Origin: an uncultured SAR86 cluster bacterium
GTDB taxonomy: Bacteria > Pseudomonadota > Gammaproteobacteria > Magnimaribacterales > Magnimaribacteraceae
Direction of reading: 5' to 3'
Assembly (NCBI GenBank): GCA_902514295.1
Contig: CABXQE010000006.1
Span: 1 to 64,000, forward strand
DNA length: 64,000 bases
Shown here: in pieces, positions 50,373 through 59,973 of the stretch
How positions within the stretch are numbered: position 1 is the stretch's first letter
How the letters are laid out: each line of letters starts with the position of its first letter
The notes under the pieces: model-generated
The model's input: only the letters and a program-made list of their open reading frames with translations
What the model was told of the DNA's origin: nothing
The model's database searches: none
Made by a program: the position numbers and the translations under genes

Positions 50373-51524
50373 CTAACCTTGTCTCAAGGCATCTACTACC
50401 TTTAACCTAAGTGATTGATAGGCTGGAACTGCCGCTGCCATAAAAGCAATTACTAAACCTGCCAAAGAAGCTCCATAAACTGTTGAAGCGCTTAAAGATA
50501 TAGCATCTTCTGTTAAACCTCCACTGGCTACACCAATTACTGGGATTAAGATCAAAGTAAAAAGCATACCGCTAATAACGGCAGCGAAACAGATAACTAT
50601 CGCCTCTAAGACAACGGAAAAGAAAATGGTCTTATCTTTATAACCTAGACACTTTAAGACTCCTATATCATTGGTTCTTTCTCTTATGGACTGAGCCATG
50701 GTATTGCCTGAGACCAGCAAAATCGTAAAGAATACCGCTAGCATTATTGCATTAACTATTAATTCAACATCAGCAATTTCTCCAGCCATTTCAACTGCTA
50801 TTGCTGATTCAGGACCACTCCTAGTTGCATAATCAGAATTCAAATACCTTTCATCAATAATGTCGCCAATCTCATTAGCTAAAGAAGCATCTGAAGCCTT
50901 AGCTATAATGTAACCTATCGTTCCTTTCTGACTTATTCTAGCTTCGTCAAAACTATCCCAGTTGATGATGGCACCCATTTCATCGCCTTTTATTTGTTTA
51001 GCGGTATAAAACCCCACAACTTGAAAAGACCAATTGTATGTTCCATCAGAATTCATTGAATTAGACTTTATGGCTAAGATATCTCCAATTTCTAGCCCTT
51101 TATTTTCAGCCATAAGTTTTCCCACTATGGTCGCATTCGGGTTGCTAATCATTTCAGCAAGAGCTTCTTCATCGGTCACAAAACGATCGTATACGTCAAA
51201 AAAGTTTGGACTAACTGCATAAACAACACCATCCATCATGCTCGATATGGAATCTGACATTAGAAAATCCATGAACATGACTTGTTCAACGCCTTCAATT
51301 TCTTTAATAAAAGATGCATGGGAAAGGGGTAGTTTTCCAAACATATCGTATCTGGGCATAACCATAATATTTTCATTACTCAAGCCATCCATACTGCCAG
51401 TAAATACCGCTGCAAAAGTGTTTAGTGTCCCGTATAGCCAAAAGGCTATGAACATAGACATGATCGTAAGAAAAGTTCTTAGCCTTTTCCTTATAAGCCC
51501 GATTTTGACTAGGGTCCAGTACAT
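50373..51524 (-). CDS. ABC transporter permease (FtsX-type), paralogue 1
   Basis: RTNDIGVLKCLGYKDKTIFFSVVLEAIVICF; 383 aa. Confidence 0.9.
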   Translation of the reverse strand: MYWTLVKIGLIRKRLRTFLTIMSMFIAFWLYGTLNTFAAVFTGSMDGLSNENIMVMPRYDMFGKLPLSHASFIKEIEGVEQVMFMDFLMSDSISSMMDGVVYAVSPNFFDVYDRFVTDEEALAEMISNPNATIVGKLMAENKGLEIGDILAIKSNSMNSDGTYNWSFQVVGFYTAKQIKGDEMGAIINWDSFDEARISQKGTIGYIIAKASDASLANEIGDIIDERYLNSDYATRSGPESAIAVEMAGEIADVELIVNAIMLAVFFTILLVSGNTMAQSIRERTNDIGVLKCLGYKDKTIFFSVVLEAIVICFAAVISGMLFTLILIPVIGVASGGLTEDAISLSASTVYGASLAGLVIAFMAAAVPAYQSLRLKVVDALRQG

Positions 51525-52198
51525 TAGTGAGTAAGCTTTCCTTTATCTAAATGAAGGGTTCTTTTAGAAAATTCTGCTGCTACTGGATCGTGAGTTACCA
51601 TAAGAATTGTTTTGCCATGATCTCGATTAAGTATTTGAAGAAGATCCAAAATTTCAGTAGCTGTGTTCCTATCTAAATCACCAGTCGGCTCGTCACAAAC
51701 CAATATGTCAGGATCCGAAACAAGCGCTCTAGCGATAGCAACTCTTTGTTGTTGACCACCAGAAAGTTCATTCGGTTTATGGCCTCCTCTGTCGGATAAG
51801 CCTACAACGTTTAATGCAGTGGATACGTGTTCCTTTCTTTGAGAGCCAGATAAGCCGGTTAAGAGAAGTGGTATCTCCACGTTCTTGTGAGCAGTGAGTA
51901 CCGGTAATAAGTTATAAAACTGGAATATAAAGCCAACGTTATTGGCTCTCCATGTGCTTAAAGACGAAGCGTTCATGGTCTCTAAGTGTTGTTCATTAAC
52001 CACTATCTGACCTGATGTTGGGGTGTCCAGTCCTCCGATTAAGTTCAATAAGGTAGACTTTCCTGACCCTGAAGGACCCATTAAAGCTAAGAAATCTCCT
52101 TTTTGCACTTCAAGGCTTAAGTCATCTAACACGACTAAAGTCTCTTCTCCTCTTTTGTATGTTTTATTGACTGATTGAACTTCTATGAGGTTACTCAT
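51524..52198 (-). CDS. ABC transporter ATPase (LolD/MacB type)
   Basis: GPSGSGKSTLLNLIGGLD Walker A, LSGGQQQRVAIARAL signature, ILVCDEPTGDLD Walker B. Confidence 0.96.
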   Translation of the reverse strand: MSNLIEVQSVNKTYKRGEETLVVLDDLSLEVQKGDFLALMGPSGSGKSTLLNLIGGLDTPTSGQIVVNEQHLETMNASSLSTWRANNVGFIFQFYNLLPVLTAHKNVEIPLLLTGLSGSQRKEHVSTALNVVGLSDRGGHKPNELSGGQQQRVAIARALVSDPDILVCDEPTGDLDRNTATEILDLLQILNRDHGKTILMVTHDPVAAEFSKRTLHLDKGKLTH

Positions 52199-52209
52199 AT
52201 ATAACTCCT

Positions 52210-53355
52210 TTAATTTATTGTTACTTTTTGATTGTCTTCTAACTCGTAATCAAACCTTGCTACCACTTTTAAACCAGAAGAGAGTCCAGAAATTATTCTA
52301 GCGTAATTACTAGTCTCCTCTGCAACCTCCACTTCGTTAAGCTTTACTTTTCCTTTGGAGACTATAAGCACATAACTAGTGCCATCCATCTCTCCTACTG
52401 CGTTAAGAGGCACCATGACACCTTCTTTCTTAACTTGATTTTCTGTTTCTTCTACTTTTCGTAAAAAAGAAACTCTCGCACCCATATCAGGCAAGACTCG
52501 TTCGTCTTTTTCTATCAAACCTATTCTTACTTTTACTGTTGCTTTATTTCTATCCGCTGTAGGAATAATAGCAATGACATTTGCAGGTATGTCCCATTTT
52601 GGATAAGCATTTAGATTAGCAACAGCTGGTTGTCCAGGCACGACTCTATTTATAAAAGCCTCATTTACATCTACCTCAACTTCCAGAGAATCCATATCAA
52701 CAATTGAACAAATGCCTGTTTTAGTGAAGCCACCTCCTGCAGATACAGGTGATACCATCTCGCCTGGTTGTGCGGCTTTAAAGACAACAACTCCTCCAAA
52801 GGGAGCTCGTATTTTCATATCAGAGACTAATTGTTTTCTGACATTTAAAAGAGCTTCCAAAGCATCCATGTTAGCTCTTGCTGCGTCCAATGATGCTTGG
52901 CTAGCCAATTGTCCTTCCATCAATTCATTGGTTCTGTCGAATATCCTTTTAGCTTCTTTAAACTGAGCTTCAGCGTAATTCAATTCAGCTACGTAAGTAC
53001 TATCGTCTAATTGAGCTAAAAGCTGACCTTCTTCAACCAAATCACCTTCTTCTATATAAACTTTTAGAACCTTACCAGTGATCTTAGAAGAAACGGTTGC
53101 TTGCCTTCTTGCGGTAACATAACCTGAAGCATCAAGAATACTTGAAGTGGAAATGTTATTTTGATTTACCTCTTTAACGGTAAAGGTTGTAACCTCTACA
53201 GGTTCTTCACTAGTAAAAAATAGCCATCCGAATACTATTAAAACTGATATAGCTCCTAATATTCCGTATCTAACTTGAGGACTCATGGGGTCCTCGGTGG
53301 GTGGAGCGCTTCTATCTATTTTAAGATTATTTAATAAATCTTCTTTATCGCTCAT
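52210..53355 (-). CDS. HlyD/MacA-type periplasmic adaptor subunit
   Basis: SKITGKVLKVYIEEGDLVEEGQLLAQLDDSTYVAEL; coiled-coil; barrel-sandwich hybrid. Confidence 0.93.
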   Translation of the reverse strand: MSDKEDLLNNLKIDRSAPPTEDPMSPQVRYGILGAISVLIVFGWLFFTSEEPVEVTTFTVKEVNQNNISTSSILDASGYVTARRQATVSSKITGKVLKVYIEEGDLVEEGQLLAQLDDSTYVAELNYAEAQFKEAKRIFDRTNELMEGQLASQASLDAARANMDALEALLNVRKQLVSDMKIRAPFGGVVVFKAAQPGEMVSPVSAGGGFTKTGICSIVDMDSLEVEVDVNEAFINRVVPGQPAVANLNAYPKWDIPANVIAIIPTADRNKATVKVRIGLIEKDERVLPDMGARVSFLRKVEETENQVKKEGVMVPLNAVGEMDGTSYVLIVSKGKVKLNEVEVAEETSNYARIISGLSSGLKVVARFDYELEDNQKVTIN

Positions 53356-54392
53356 CTTTTATCCATTTGTTTAATCCAATCTCTTATCATCACTATAGCT
53401 TCTTGATGCGTTAAGGACCTTCCTGACTCGGGCATCATGATTCCAGGGTCTTTTGAGATCATCCTGTATAGCATTATAGATTCTTCTGGCTTTCCTGGCA
53501 CTAAAGAATACAAATTTCCTCCGCTTCCTCTACCTGTCGCTACCGGCTTCTTATAAATACCTAAATGCGTGTCCCTATCTTCATTTAAATGTAGATACAG
53601 GCCAGTTGAATTGGCAACACCCGTAGTTGCATGACAGTGACCGCAATTTATATCTAAATAAGACCTGACTCTGCTATCTAAATCTAAATCTTCATTAGTC
53701 CAATCCACTGGTGATTTAATATTCAAAGGAACGGAATCTATAAAGTCCTTTTTAATCCAATAAGTAAGCTGATTAAACGATCCATCATCATATTTATAAT
53801 TTTTATTTAGGTTTCTAGCTTTAGGTCCTATTGGAGTTATCAAATCATTGGCCGCATGGCATTCTTTGCATTGATTCTTATTGGGGACTCTATACCTTAC
53901 TTGATTTTCTTCACCAAACTCGTCTATCCATGAAGTTTTGATGGTTTTTCCAGCTTTCTTAATAAAAGCTTCATTTTGTTGTTCATTCCAAGCGTAAGAA
54001 ACTGCATGCCACTGATCTTCTTTTCGTATTAGCAATCTTGTTTCTAAAAGGTTTTTCCCCAACTCTGGGTTCCTTTCATCATGCAGATAATAGAACGTCT
54101 TGATGAGAACAGATCCTACTGGGAAATCGAAAACCCAATCTTCTCTATATTCGGCTTTCTTATTTTTAGGTACGTATACCCATCTTTGTTTGTAAGAGTA
54201 GTCTGAGAAAAGAGTAGAAATTAAATCGTAAGGAATGACTCCTTCGGCTGGAACTTGTGCGGATTTGTCATTAAAAAAAGTAAAATCAGATAATTTTGTT
54301 GGGAAGTCTTCAGCCAGTATAAGTTCATCGTTTACAGCTAATACATGCAATGACATGAAAGCATAAAAAAACCCTAATAATGCTTTCTTCAT
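53352..54392 (-). CDS. exported di-heme c-type protein (resembles HNE_0200 / TIGR03806 family)
   Basis: Signal peptide; two CxxCH motifs (CKECH, CGHCH); C-terminal PGKPEESIMLYRMISKDPGIMMPESG...IRDWI. Confidence 0.75.
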   Translation of the reverse strand: MKKALLGFFYAFMSLHVLAVNDELILAEDFPTKLSDFTFFNDKSAQVPAEGVIPYDLISTLFSDYSYKQRWVYVPKNKKAEYREDWVFDFPVGSVLIKTFYYLHDERNPELGKNLLETRLLIRKEDQWHAVSYAWNEQQNEAFIKKAGKTIKTSWIDEFGEENQVRYRVPNKNQCKECHAANDLITPIGPKARNLNKNYKYDDGSFNQLTYWIKKDFIDSVPLNIKSPVDWTNEDLDLDSRVRSYLDINCGHCHATTGVANSTGLYLHLNEDRDTHLGIYKKPVATGRGSGGNLYSLVPGKPEESIMLYRMISKDPGIMMPESGRSLTHQEAIVMIRDWIKQMDKR

Positions 54393-54401
54393 TAAGAAAT
54401 T

Positions 54402-55628
54402 CTAAAAACTATTGATAGTAATTTCTGCTAATGGCCTAACTTCTCCTTCGTATTCACTGATATCAGTTTCTACAGGATCAAAGAAAGGTAATAAATATTT
54501 AAGCGGGTTTATAGTTAAAAAGGTTGCATCTCCATTATTACTTAAGACTAGTCTTTCTCCATCAGGTTGCCCAAAAATTATCTGAGAAGTTGGCAAGATA
54601 CCATCCCAAAAAATATCAGGCATGTTACCGCCAGATAACTCAAATAAGATTGCGGCAAGCTCCCCAGTTTCAACATCTGGATCAAAGCCCCCTTCCCCGA
54701 ATCTATTTCCATGGATTTGAATTGATTTAGGATGAGGATTGTAATTCTCATCTTGCGTTTCATTTGAGTAAGTAACAATGGAAACATTAACTGTACCGTT
54801 TCCAGATATATCGTTATCAAAAACTTCTACGTCTGAATTGGCTTGGATAATAATCCCAGTACCTCTTGGAACCTCTCCAACGATATTTCCTTCAGGAGCA
54901 AAGTTATCTGTATCATTATCTATAACTTTATTCCTAAACACGCGAACATGATGTCCGCCTTGCTGAGGAAGATCAGGAAGATCAAAAACTAATATCCCTC
55001 CAGTATTATGAGAAGACAAATTGTCATACACATCTGCGTAATATGAATTCTCTATTTCTATTCCAGCTACGTTGTATTGCGCCACGCTATTTCTAACAAT
55101 AATGTTCTTTGACTGACCTACATAAATGCCAGCATCAGAAGCACCGATAGCTACACAGCCATCAATTAATACATCAGTCGACTCAACAGGATAGAGTCCG
55201 TAGGCTCCATTGGTACTCTTTGGGCCTCCAGTCCATTCTGTTTTAAGGTTAATCATATTAATCCCTTCAGCCCCAATAACTTTTATTGCATCTCCTTTAG
55301 CGTCAGCTACAGCGAAGTCTTTTAAAGTTACTCGGTCAGAAGTCACTAGCAGTCCTTGGGCTCCAGACATCTGATTCTTAAAATCAAGAATAGTTTCATT
55401 TATTCCAGAACCTCTTACGATAACTTCATCAACGTCTAAAGATAAACCATCTTCAAAAACAAAAGTTCCTGGAGATAATGTAAGAATATCGCCAGAAGAA
55501 AGTTCTATAAGTGCTGTTTGAACTTCCTCTTGTGAATTATCACTAGGCTCAATAAATATCTCTTTAGCAGACACAGTAAGGCTGGTTAATAAAATTAAAG
55601 ACCAAAAGAATATTATTTTTTTCATCAT
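54402..55628 (-). CDS. exported parallel beta-helix repeat protein (resembles TIGR03805; NosD/CASH-like)
   Basis: Signal peptide; stacked repeats such as GINMINLKTEWTGG, DVLIDGCVAIGASDAGIYVGQSKNIIVRNSVAQYNVAGIEIENSYYADVYDNLSSHNTGGILVFD. Confidence 0.8.
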   Translation of the reverse strand: MMKKIIFFWSLILLTSLTVSAKEIFIEPSDNSQEEVQTALIELSSGDILTLSPGTFVFEDGLSLDVDEVIVRGSGINETILDFKNQMSGAQGLLVTSDRVTLKDFAVADAKGDAIKVIGAEGINMINLKTEWTGGPKSTNGAYGLYPVESTDVLIDGCVAIGASDAGIYVGQSKNIIVRNSVAQYNVAGIEIENSYYADVYDNLSSHNTGGILVFDLPDLPQQGGHHVRVFRNKVIDNDTDNFAPEGNIVGEVPRGTGIIIQANSDVEVFDNDISGNGTVNVSIVTYSNETQDENYNPHPKSIQIHGNRFGEGGFDPDVETGELAAILFELSGGNMPDIFWDGILPTSQIIFGQPDGERLVLSNNGDATFLTINPLKYLLPFFDPVETDISEYEGEVRPLAEITINSF

Positions 55629-55674
55629 TTCCTCTGAAAAAGGTTATTTTTTGTAATTATAATAGATTTAAGGC

Positions 55675-56574
55675 ATGAAATTAAAAACTCTATCATTATT
55701 ACTAATCCTGTTTTCTGTATATTCCTTTTCTGAAACAAAATTGGCTATTCTTGGATCTGGTACTCCAAACCCAGATCCAAATAGAAACGGTTCGTCTTAT
55801 GCAGTTATAACTAATGGAACTGCCTACTTAGTTGATTTCGGTCCAGGTGTGGTTAGAAACGCTTCTGCCCTATCGCCAACATGGGGAGGAAGTTTAGAGG
55901 CGATGGAAATACAGAATCTAAATTACGCCTTCCTTACGCATATACATTCAGACCATTCCGCTGGTTTGAGCGACTTAATACTCTCTCCTTGGGTATTAGG
56001 TAGGGATGAAACCTTAAAGCTCTTTGGTCCTAAGGGTCTAGAAGACATGGCGAAATATATAACAAAGGCCTACAGCCAAGATATAGATTACAGAATAAAT
56101 GGCTCTCAACCCGCTAACCTGGAAGGTTACAAGACTGAGGTTACTGAAATCTCGGAAGGTAAGATTTATGAAGATAAAAACGTTAAGGTTGAAGCTTTTA
56201 GTATTAACCACGGAAGTTTAGACAATTCATTCGGATTTGTTTTTACAACCGAAGATAAAAAGATTGTTTTTTCAGGAGACACTGCGTTTTCTAAAAAATT
56301 AATTAAAAAAGCAAGGAACGCAGACATATTAGTTCATGAAGTTTATTCCGAAGAAGGATTCAAGAAAAAAACTAAAGATTGGCAAATCTATCATAAAGCT
56401 CACCACACCTCCTCAGTGGACGTTGGGATAATTGCTAAAAAAAGCCAACCCAAAAAACTTGTTCTCTCTCATATCTTATTTTGGGGTAGTGATGAAGAAT
56501 CTTTACTGACTGACGTAAAGAAAAATTTTGATGGAGAGGTAATTGTTGCAAAAGATCTAATGATCTTGGAATAG
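55675..56574 (+). CDS. exported metallo-beta-lactamase-fold hydrolase (RNase Z/arylsulfatase-like)
   Basis: Signal peptide; LTHIHSDHSAGLSDL, FSGDTAFSKKL, HHTSSVDVG, HILFWG. Confidence 0.9.
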   Translation: MKLKTLSLLLILFSVYSFSETKLAILGSGTPNPDPNRNGSSYAVITNGTAYLVDFGPGVVRNASALSPTWGGSLEAMEIQNLNYAFLTHIHSDHSAGLSDLILSPWVLGRDETLKLFGPKGLEDMAKYITKAYSQDIDYRINGSQPANLEGYKTEVTEISEGKIYEDKNVKVEAFSINHGSLDNSFGFVFTTEDKKIVFSGDTAFSKKLIKKARNADILVHEVYSEEGFKKKTKDWQIYHKAHHTSSVDVGIIAKKSQPKKLVLSHILFWGSDEESLLTDVKKNFDGEVIVAKDLMILE

Positions 56575-56582
56575 AAATTTTT

Positions 56583-57728
56583 CTACCTAAATCGAAGATT
56601 GTTTTTAGATAATTCTGAGATAGAACTCACTCCCATTAGCCTCATGTCTCTTTCTATTTCTTGTTTCATGAGTTCTAAAGCTCGCTCTACACCTTGCTGT
56701 CCTGCTGCTGCCAAAGCATAAAGATAGAATCTACCTCCCCCTACGGCTTTAGCTCCAAGAGATAGAGCCTTTAAAACGTGACTACCTCTTTGAATACCAC
56801 TATCCATAATTACATCAATCTGATCTCCTACGGCATCAACTATTTCAGATAATTGGTCGAAGGGAGATCTGCTTCCATCAAGCTGTCTGCCGCCATGATT
56901 AGAAACAACAATTCCTGTGCATCCTATTTCAACCGCTTTCTTCGCATCTTCTACACTCATGATTCCTTTTAAACAAAATTCGCCATCCCAATACTCAACC
57001 ATCTTCGCAACATCGTCCCAGTTCATGCACGGGTCCATCATTTCGGTGAAGTATCTACCAATAGAAATTGGTCCGTCGGACATGTCTACGAAATCATCAA
57101 GTTGAGGTAGTGCAAATTTCTTATGGGTGAGGTAATTGATGGCCCACATGGGCTTAATAGCAAATTGAAAGATTCCGCCTAAACTAAGTTGAAAAGGAAT
57201 GGAAAATCCAGTTCTTAGATCTCTTTCTCTATTCCCACCAGTAATGGTATCAACCGTCAGCATCATTACATCTACATTTGCGTTTTTAGCACTTTCAAGC
57301 ATTGATTGATTAAGTTCACGATCTTTGTGGAAATAGAATTGATAACATTGCGGTCCTTTGTACTGTTCTCTTATTTCAGACAAACTAGCTGTTCCAAGAG
57401 AAGAAACTCCAAATAAAGTTCCGTATTTATCCGCTGCTGCTGCCACAGCATTCTCTCCTTGATGATGAAATACTCTCTGTATGGCAGTAGGAGAACAATA
57501 AATAGGCATTTCTAGCTTTTGACCCATTATGTTCACCGACATGTCTATGTCTTCAGTGCCCCTAAGAACGTTTGGAACTAAATCACATTTTTCAAAACTC
57601 TTAGTATTGCGTTCATAGGTTGTCTCATCATCTGCCGCTCCATCAATATAATTAAATATAGGACTTGGAAGGCGTCTTCTCGCAAGCTCACGGAAGTCAC
57701 TGAAACCGTGGCAATCTTTTAAACGCAT
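56583..57728 (-). CDS. FMN-dependent alpha-hydroxy-acid dehydrogenase (LldD-like)
   Basis: FNYIDGAADDETTYERN, GIVVSNHGGRQLDGSRSPFDQL, DSGIQRGSHVLKALSLGAKAVGGGR. Confidence 0.93.
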   Translation of the reverse strand: MRLKDCHGFSDFRELARRRLPSPIFNYIDGAADDETTYERNTKSFEKCDLVPNVLRGTEDIDMSVNIMGQKLEMPIYCSPTAIQRVFHHQGENAVAAAADKYGTLFGVSSLGTASLSEIREQYKGPQCYQFYFHKDRELNQSMLESAKNANVDVMMLTVDTITGGNRERDLRTGFSIPFQLSLGGIFQFAIKPMWAINYLTHKKFALPQLDDFVDMSDGPISIGRYFTEMMDPCMNWDDVAKMVEYWDGEFCLKGIMSVEDAKKAVEIGCTGIVVSNHGGRQLDGSRSPFDQLSEIVDAVGDQIDVIMDSGIQRGSHVLKALSLGAKAVGGGRFYLYALAAAGQQGVERALELMKQEIERDMRLMGVSSISELSKNNLRFR

Positions 57729-57770
57729 GATCTTTATAAGTGAGAGTCAGAGAAAATTAGTTATAAATAC

Positions 57771-58685
57771 TTACTTTTCGCTTTCTTGTATAAGACTAAA
57801 TACTTTCATGGACTGATCTCCGCCTTGATAACACAAAGTAGCATCAGTCATATCAGAGATCTGATCCCAATTAGCTTCAATATTCTCAGCGGTCATGTCT
57901 TCACCAGTTCCAAGATAGATTCCTTTAGTTTCATGAACCATGACTCTTGTAAACACTCCTGCGCCCGCAGCTATGATTACCCCAGTCGGTGCATCTTCCG
58001 AAACCATGTAAGTCACTGCTGGAGTAACGTAATCAGGTTTGATCTGTTCGATAACCTCTCCAGGCATCAAACTCTCAGTCATTCTCGTTCCCGCCAACGG
58101 GGCTAAAGTATTGCATTTAATATTGTATTTAGCGCCTTCTAATTTAAGTGTGTTCATCAAACCAACAACACCCATTTTAGCCGCACCATAATTAGTCTGA
58201 CCGAAATTACCGTACAACCCGCTAGAAGAAGAAGTCATGACTATTCTTCCGTAATTTTGTTCTTTCATTATCTCCCATACGGCTTTCGTGCAATTCACGC
58301 TGCCCATTAAATGAACTTCAAGAACCATTCTAAAATCTTCATCTTCTACCTTAGAAAAACTTTTATCTCTTAAGATTCCTGCGTTATTTACCAGAATATC
58401 TATCTGACCATATTTGCTCATGACTTCTTCAACCATGGCATTAACTTGGTCTCTGTCTGTAACACTAGCCCCATTAGCCATTGCTTCTCCACCTGCTGCT
58501 TTTATTTCTTCTACAACAGCCTCAGCAGCTGACACTGAACCGTCATCTGATCCATCTACATTTCCACCTAAGTCATTTACAACAACTTTGGCACCTCTTT
58601 TGGCTAAATCCAGAGCATGGCATCTTCCCAAGCCTCCACCTGCTCCAGTGACAATAGCTACACGATCATTAAAAGTAATAGACAT
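57771..58685 (-). CDS. short-chain dehydrogenase (MFE-2/3-hydroxyacyl-CoA dehydrogenase-like)
   Basis: VAIVTGAGGGLGRCHALDLAKRGAKVVVNDLGG, NNAGILRDKSF, YGAAK. Start moved from 58712 to MSITFNDR. Confidence 0.9.
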   Translation of the reverse strand: MSITFNDRVAIVTGAGGGLGRCHALDLAKRGAKVVVNDLGGNVDGSDDGSVSAAEAVVEEIKAAGGEAMANGASVTDRDQVNAMVEEVMSKYGQIDILVNNAGILRDKSFSKVEDEDFRMVLEVHLMGSVNCTKAVWEIMKEQNYGRIVMTSSSSGLYGNFGQTNYGAAKMGVVGLMNTLKLEGAKYNIKCNTLAPLAGTRMTESLMPGEVIEQIKPDYVTPAVTYMVSEDAPTGVIIAAGAGVFTRVMVHETKGIYLGTGEDMTAENIEANWDQISDMTDATLCYQGGDQSMKVFSLIQESEK

Positions 58686-58727
58686 AATCTCTCCTACGTA
58701 ATTTTTAGGCAAACATATTACAGTAAC

Positions 58728-59876
58728 CTAGTTTCTTTGTGAAAAAGCTTTTTGTATTCTTTCTATGGATTCTTCTAAAACAGACCTAGGGCAGCCAAAA
58801 TTTAATCTTATGTACCCTTCTCTTCCAAACCAACTTCCGTCGTAAACACCTACTCCGGCATGGTTAATAAAAAAATCACCCGGGGCATCTAATCCAGTCT
58901 CCCTACAATCCACCCAGGCTAAAAATCCTGCTTCCGGACCTGAAAGAGATAGGCCATCTATTTTATTTAAACCTTCTATTAATTTGTTTTTATTTTCTTT
59001 GAGGTATTCAATCAGTTCCTTGTGCCATTCTCCAGCGTACTTATACGCTGAAGTAGAAGCTACAAAAGCTAAATTATCTATATGTGAAACAATGCCTTTA
59101 GTATTTCGAATAAAATCTTCTCTTAATTCCTTGTTAGGAATAATTGAAGCTGCCAAAGGAAATCCGGCTAAATTGAAAGTTTTACAAGGGCCTAAAATAG
59201 TGATGGAATTCTGCTTTGCGTATTCGTTTAAGTTTGCTAAATGAAAGTGCTCCAAGTCATCTTGAAGAATTAAATCACAATGAATTTCGTCGCTGCAGAT
59301 GGTTATATTATGTTTCTCACATATCTCTACTAGTTTTGTAATTTCCTTTTGATTGAAAACTGTCCCTCCAGGGTTATGAGGATTGCAAAAGAACAACATT
59401 TTAGTGTCCTTACATAAGAGCTCTTCCGTTGCATCAAAATCTAACTCCATCCTTCCGTTATTGTCTATTAGAAAGTTCTTTACCATGCCTCTAGCCATGT
59501 TTTCAGAAGCATCGTCAAAAGGAGCATAAATAGGAGATGGTGTAACAACTATCTCGCCAGGTGCTAAAGCCGTTTTACATGCTAAATTTAATGCAACCAC
59601 AGCCCCTGGCACCCAAACAACCCACTCTTCTTCAATGTCCCACCCAGAACGCAATTTAATTCTGTCTTTTAATATTTGAGTTAATTCATCTGGCGTGTCT
59701 GTATAACCAAATATGCCTTGGTCAACTCTTTCACGCATAGGGTCAGTTATCTCTTTAGGGCAAGCAAAATCCATATCCGCTATCCACATAGGAATAATGT
59801 TAGGGTCAGAAAACTTTAACCACTTTGTACTATGGGTATGTTTCCTTTCTACGATTGAGTCAAAGTCGTATTTCAT
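58728..59876 (-). CDS. PLP-dependent aminotransferase/C-S lyase, PatB/MalY type
   Basis: KWLKFSDPNIIPMWIADMDF, FCNPHNPGGTVF, CSDEIHCDL, GPCKTFNLAG PLP-lysine. Confidence 0.9.
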   Translation of the reverse strand: MKYDFDSIVERKHTHSTKWLKFSDPNIIPMWIADMDFACPKEITDPMRERVDQGIFGYTDTPDELTQILKDRIKLRSGWDIEEEWVVWVPGAVVALNLACKTALAPGEIVVTPSPIYAPFDDASENMARGMVKNFLIDNNGRMELDFDATEELLCKDTKMLFFCNPHNPGGTVFNQKEITKLVEICEKHNITICSDEIHCDLILQDDLEHFHLANLNEYAKQNSITILGPCKTFNLAGFPLAASIIPNKELREDFIRNTKGIVSHIDNLAFVASTSAYKYAGEWHKELIEYLKENKNKLIEGLNKIDGLSLSGPEAGFLAWVDCRETGLDAPGDFFINHAGVGVYDGSWFGREGYIRLNFGCPRSVLEESIERIQKAFSQRN

Positions 59877-59973
59877 AAAGGCATTTTACTCTATAAAGGC
59901 CTTGGCATCTTGGCTATTGCTCATCTGCCGCAGTGAAGTTAGACTTCACGACCCTATAGTTTTAGATAAAAAT

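Noticed and set aside
55675-56574. Antibiotic-resistance metallo-beta-lactamase
   Set aside because: Motif context (LTHIHSDHSAGL, SGDT) fits RNase Z/arylsulfatase-like MBL hydrolases; no support for a resistance enzyme.
59713-59973. N-terminal 87 aa of the track's 606-aa thiolase ORF
   Set aside because: Overlaps the conserved N-terminus of the divergent aminotransferase; the conserved thiolase-like sequence begins at ATG 59974.
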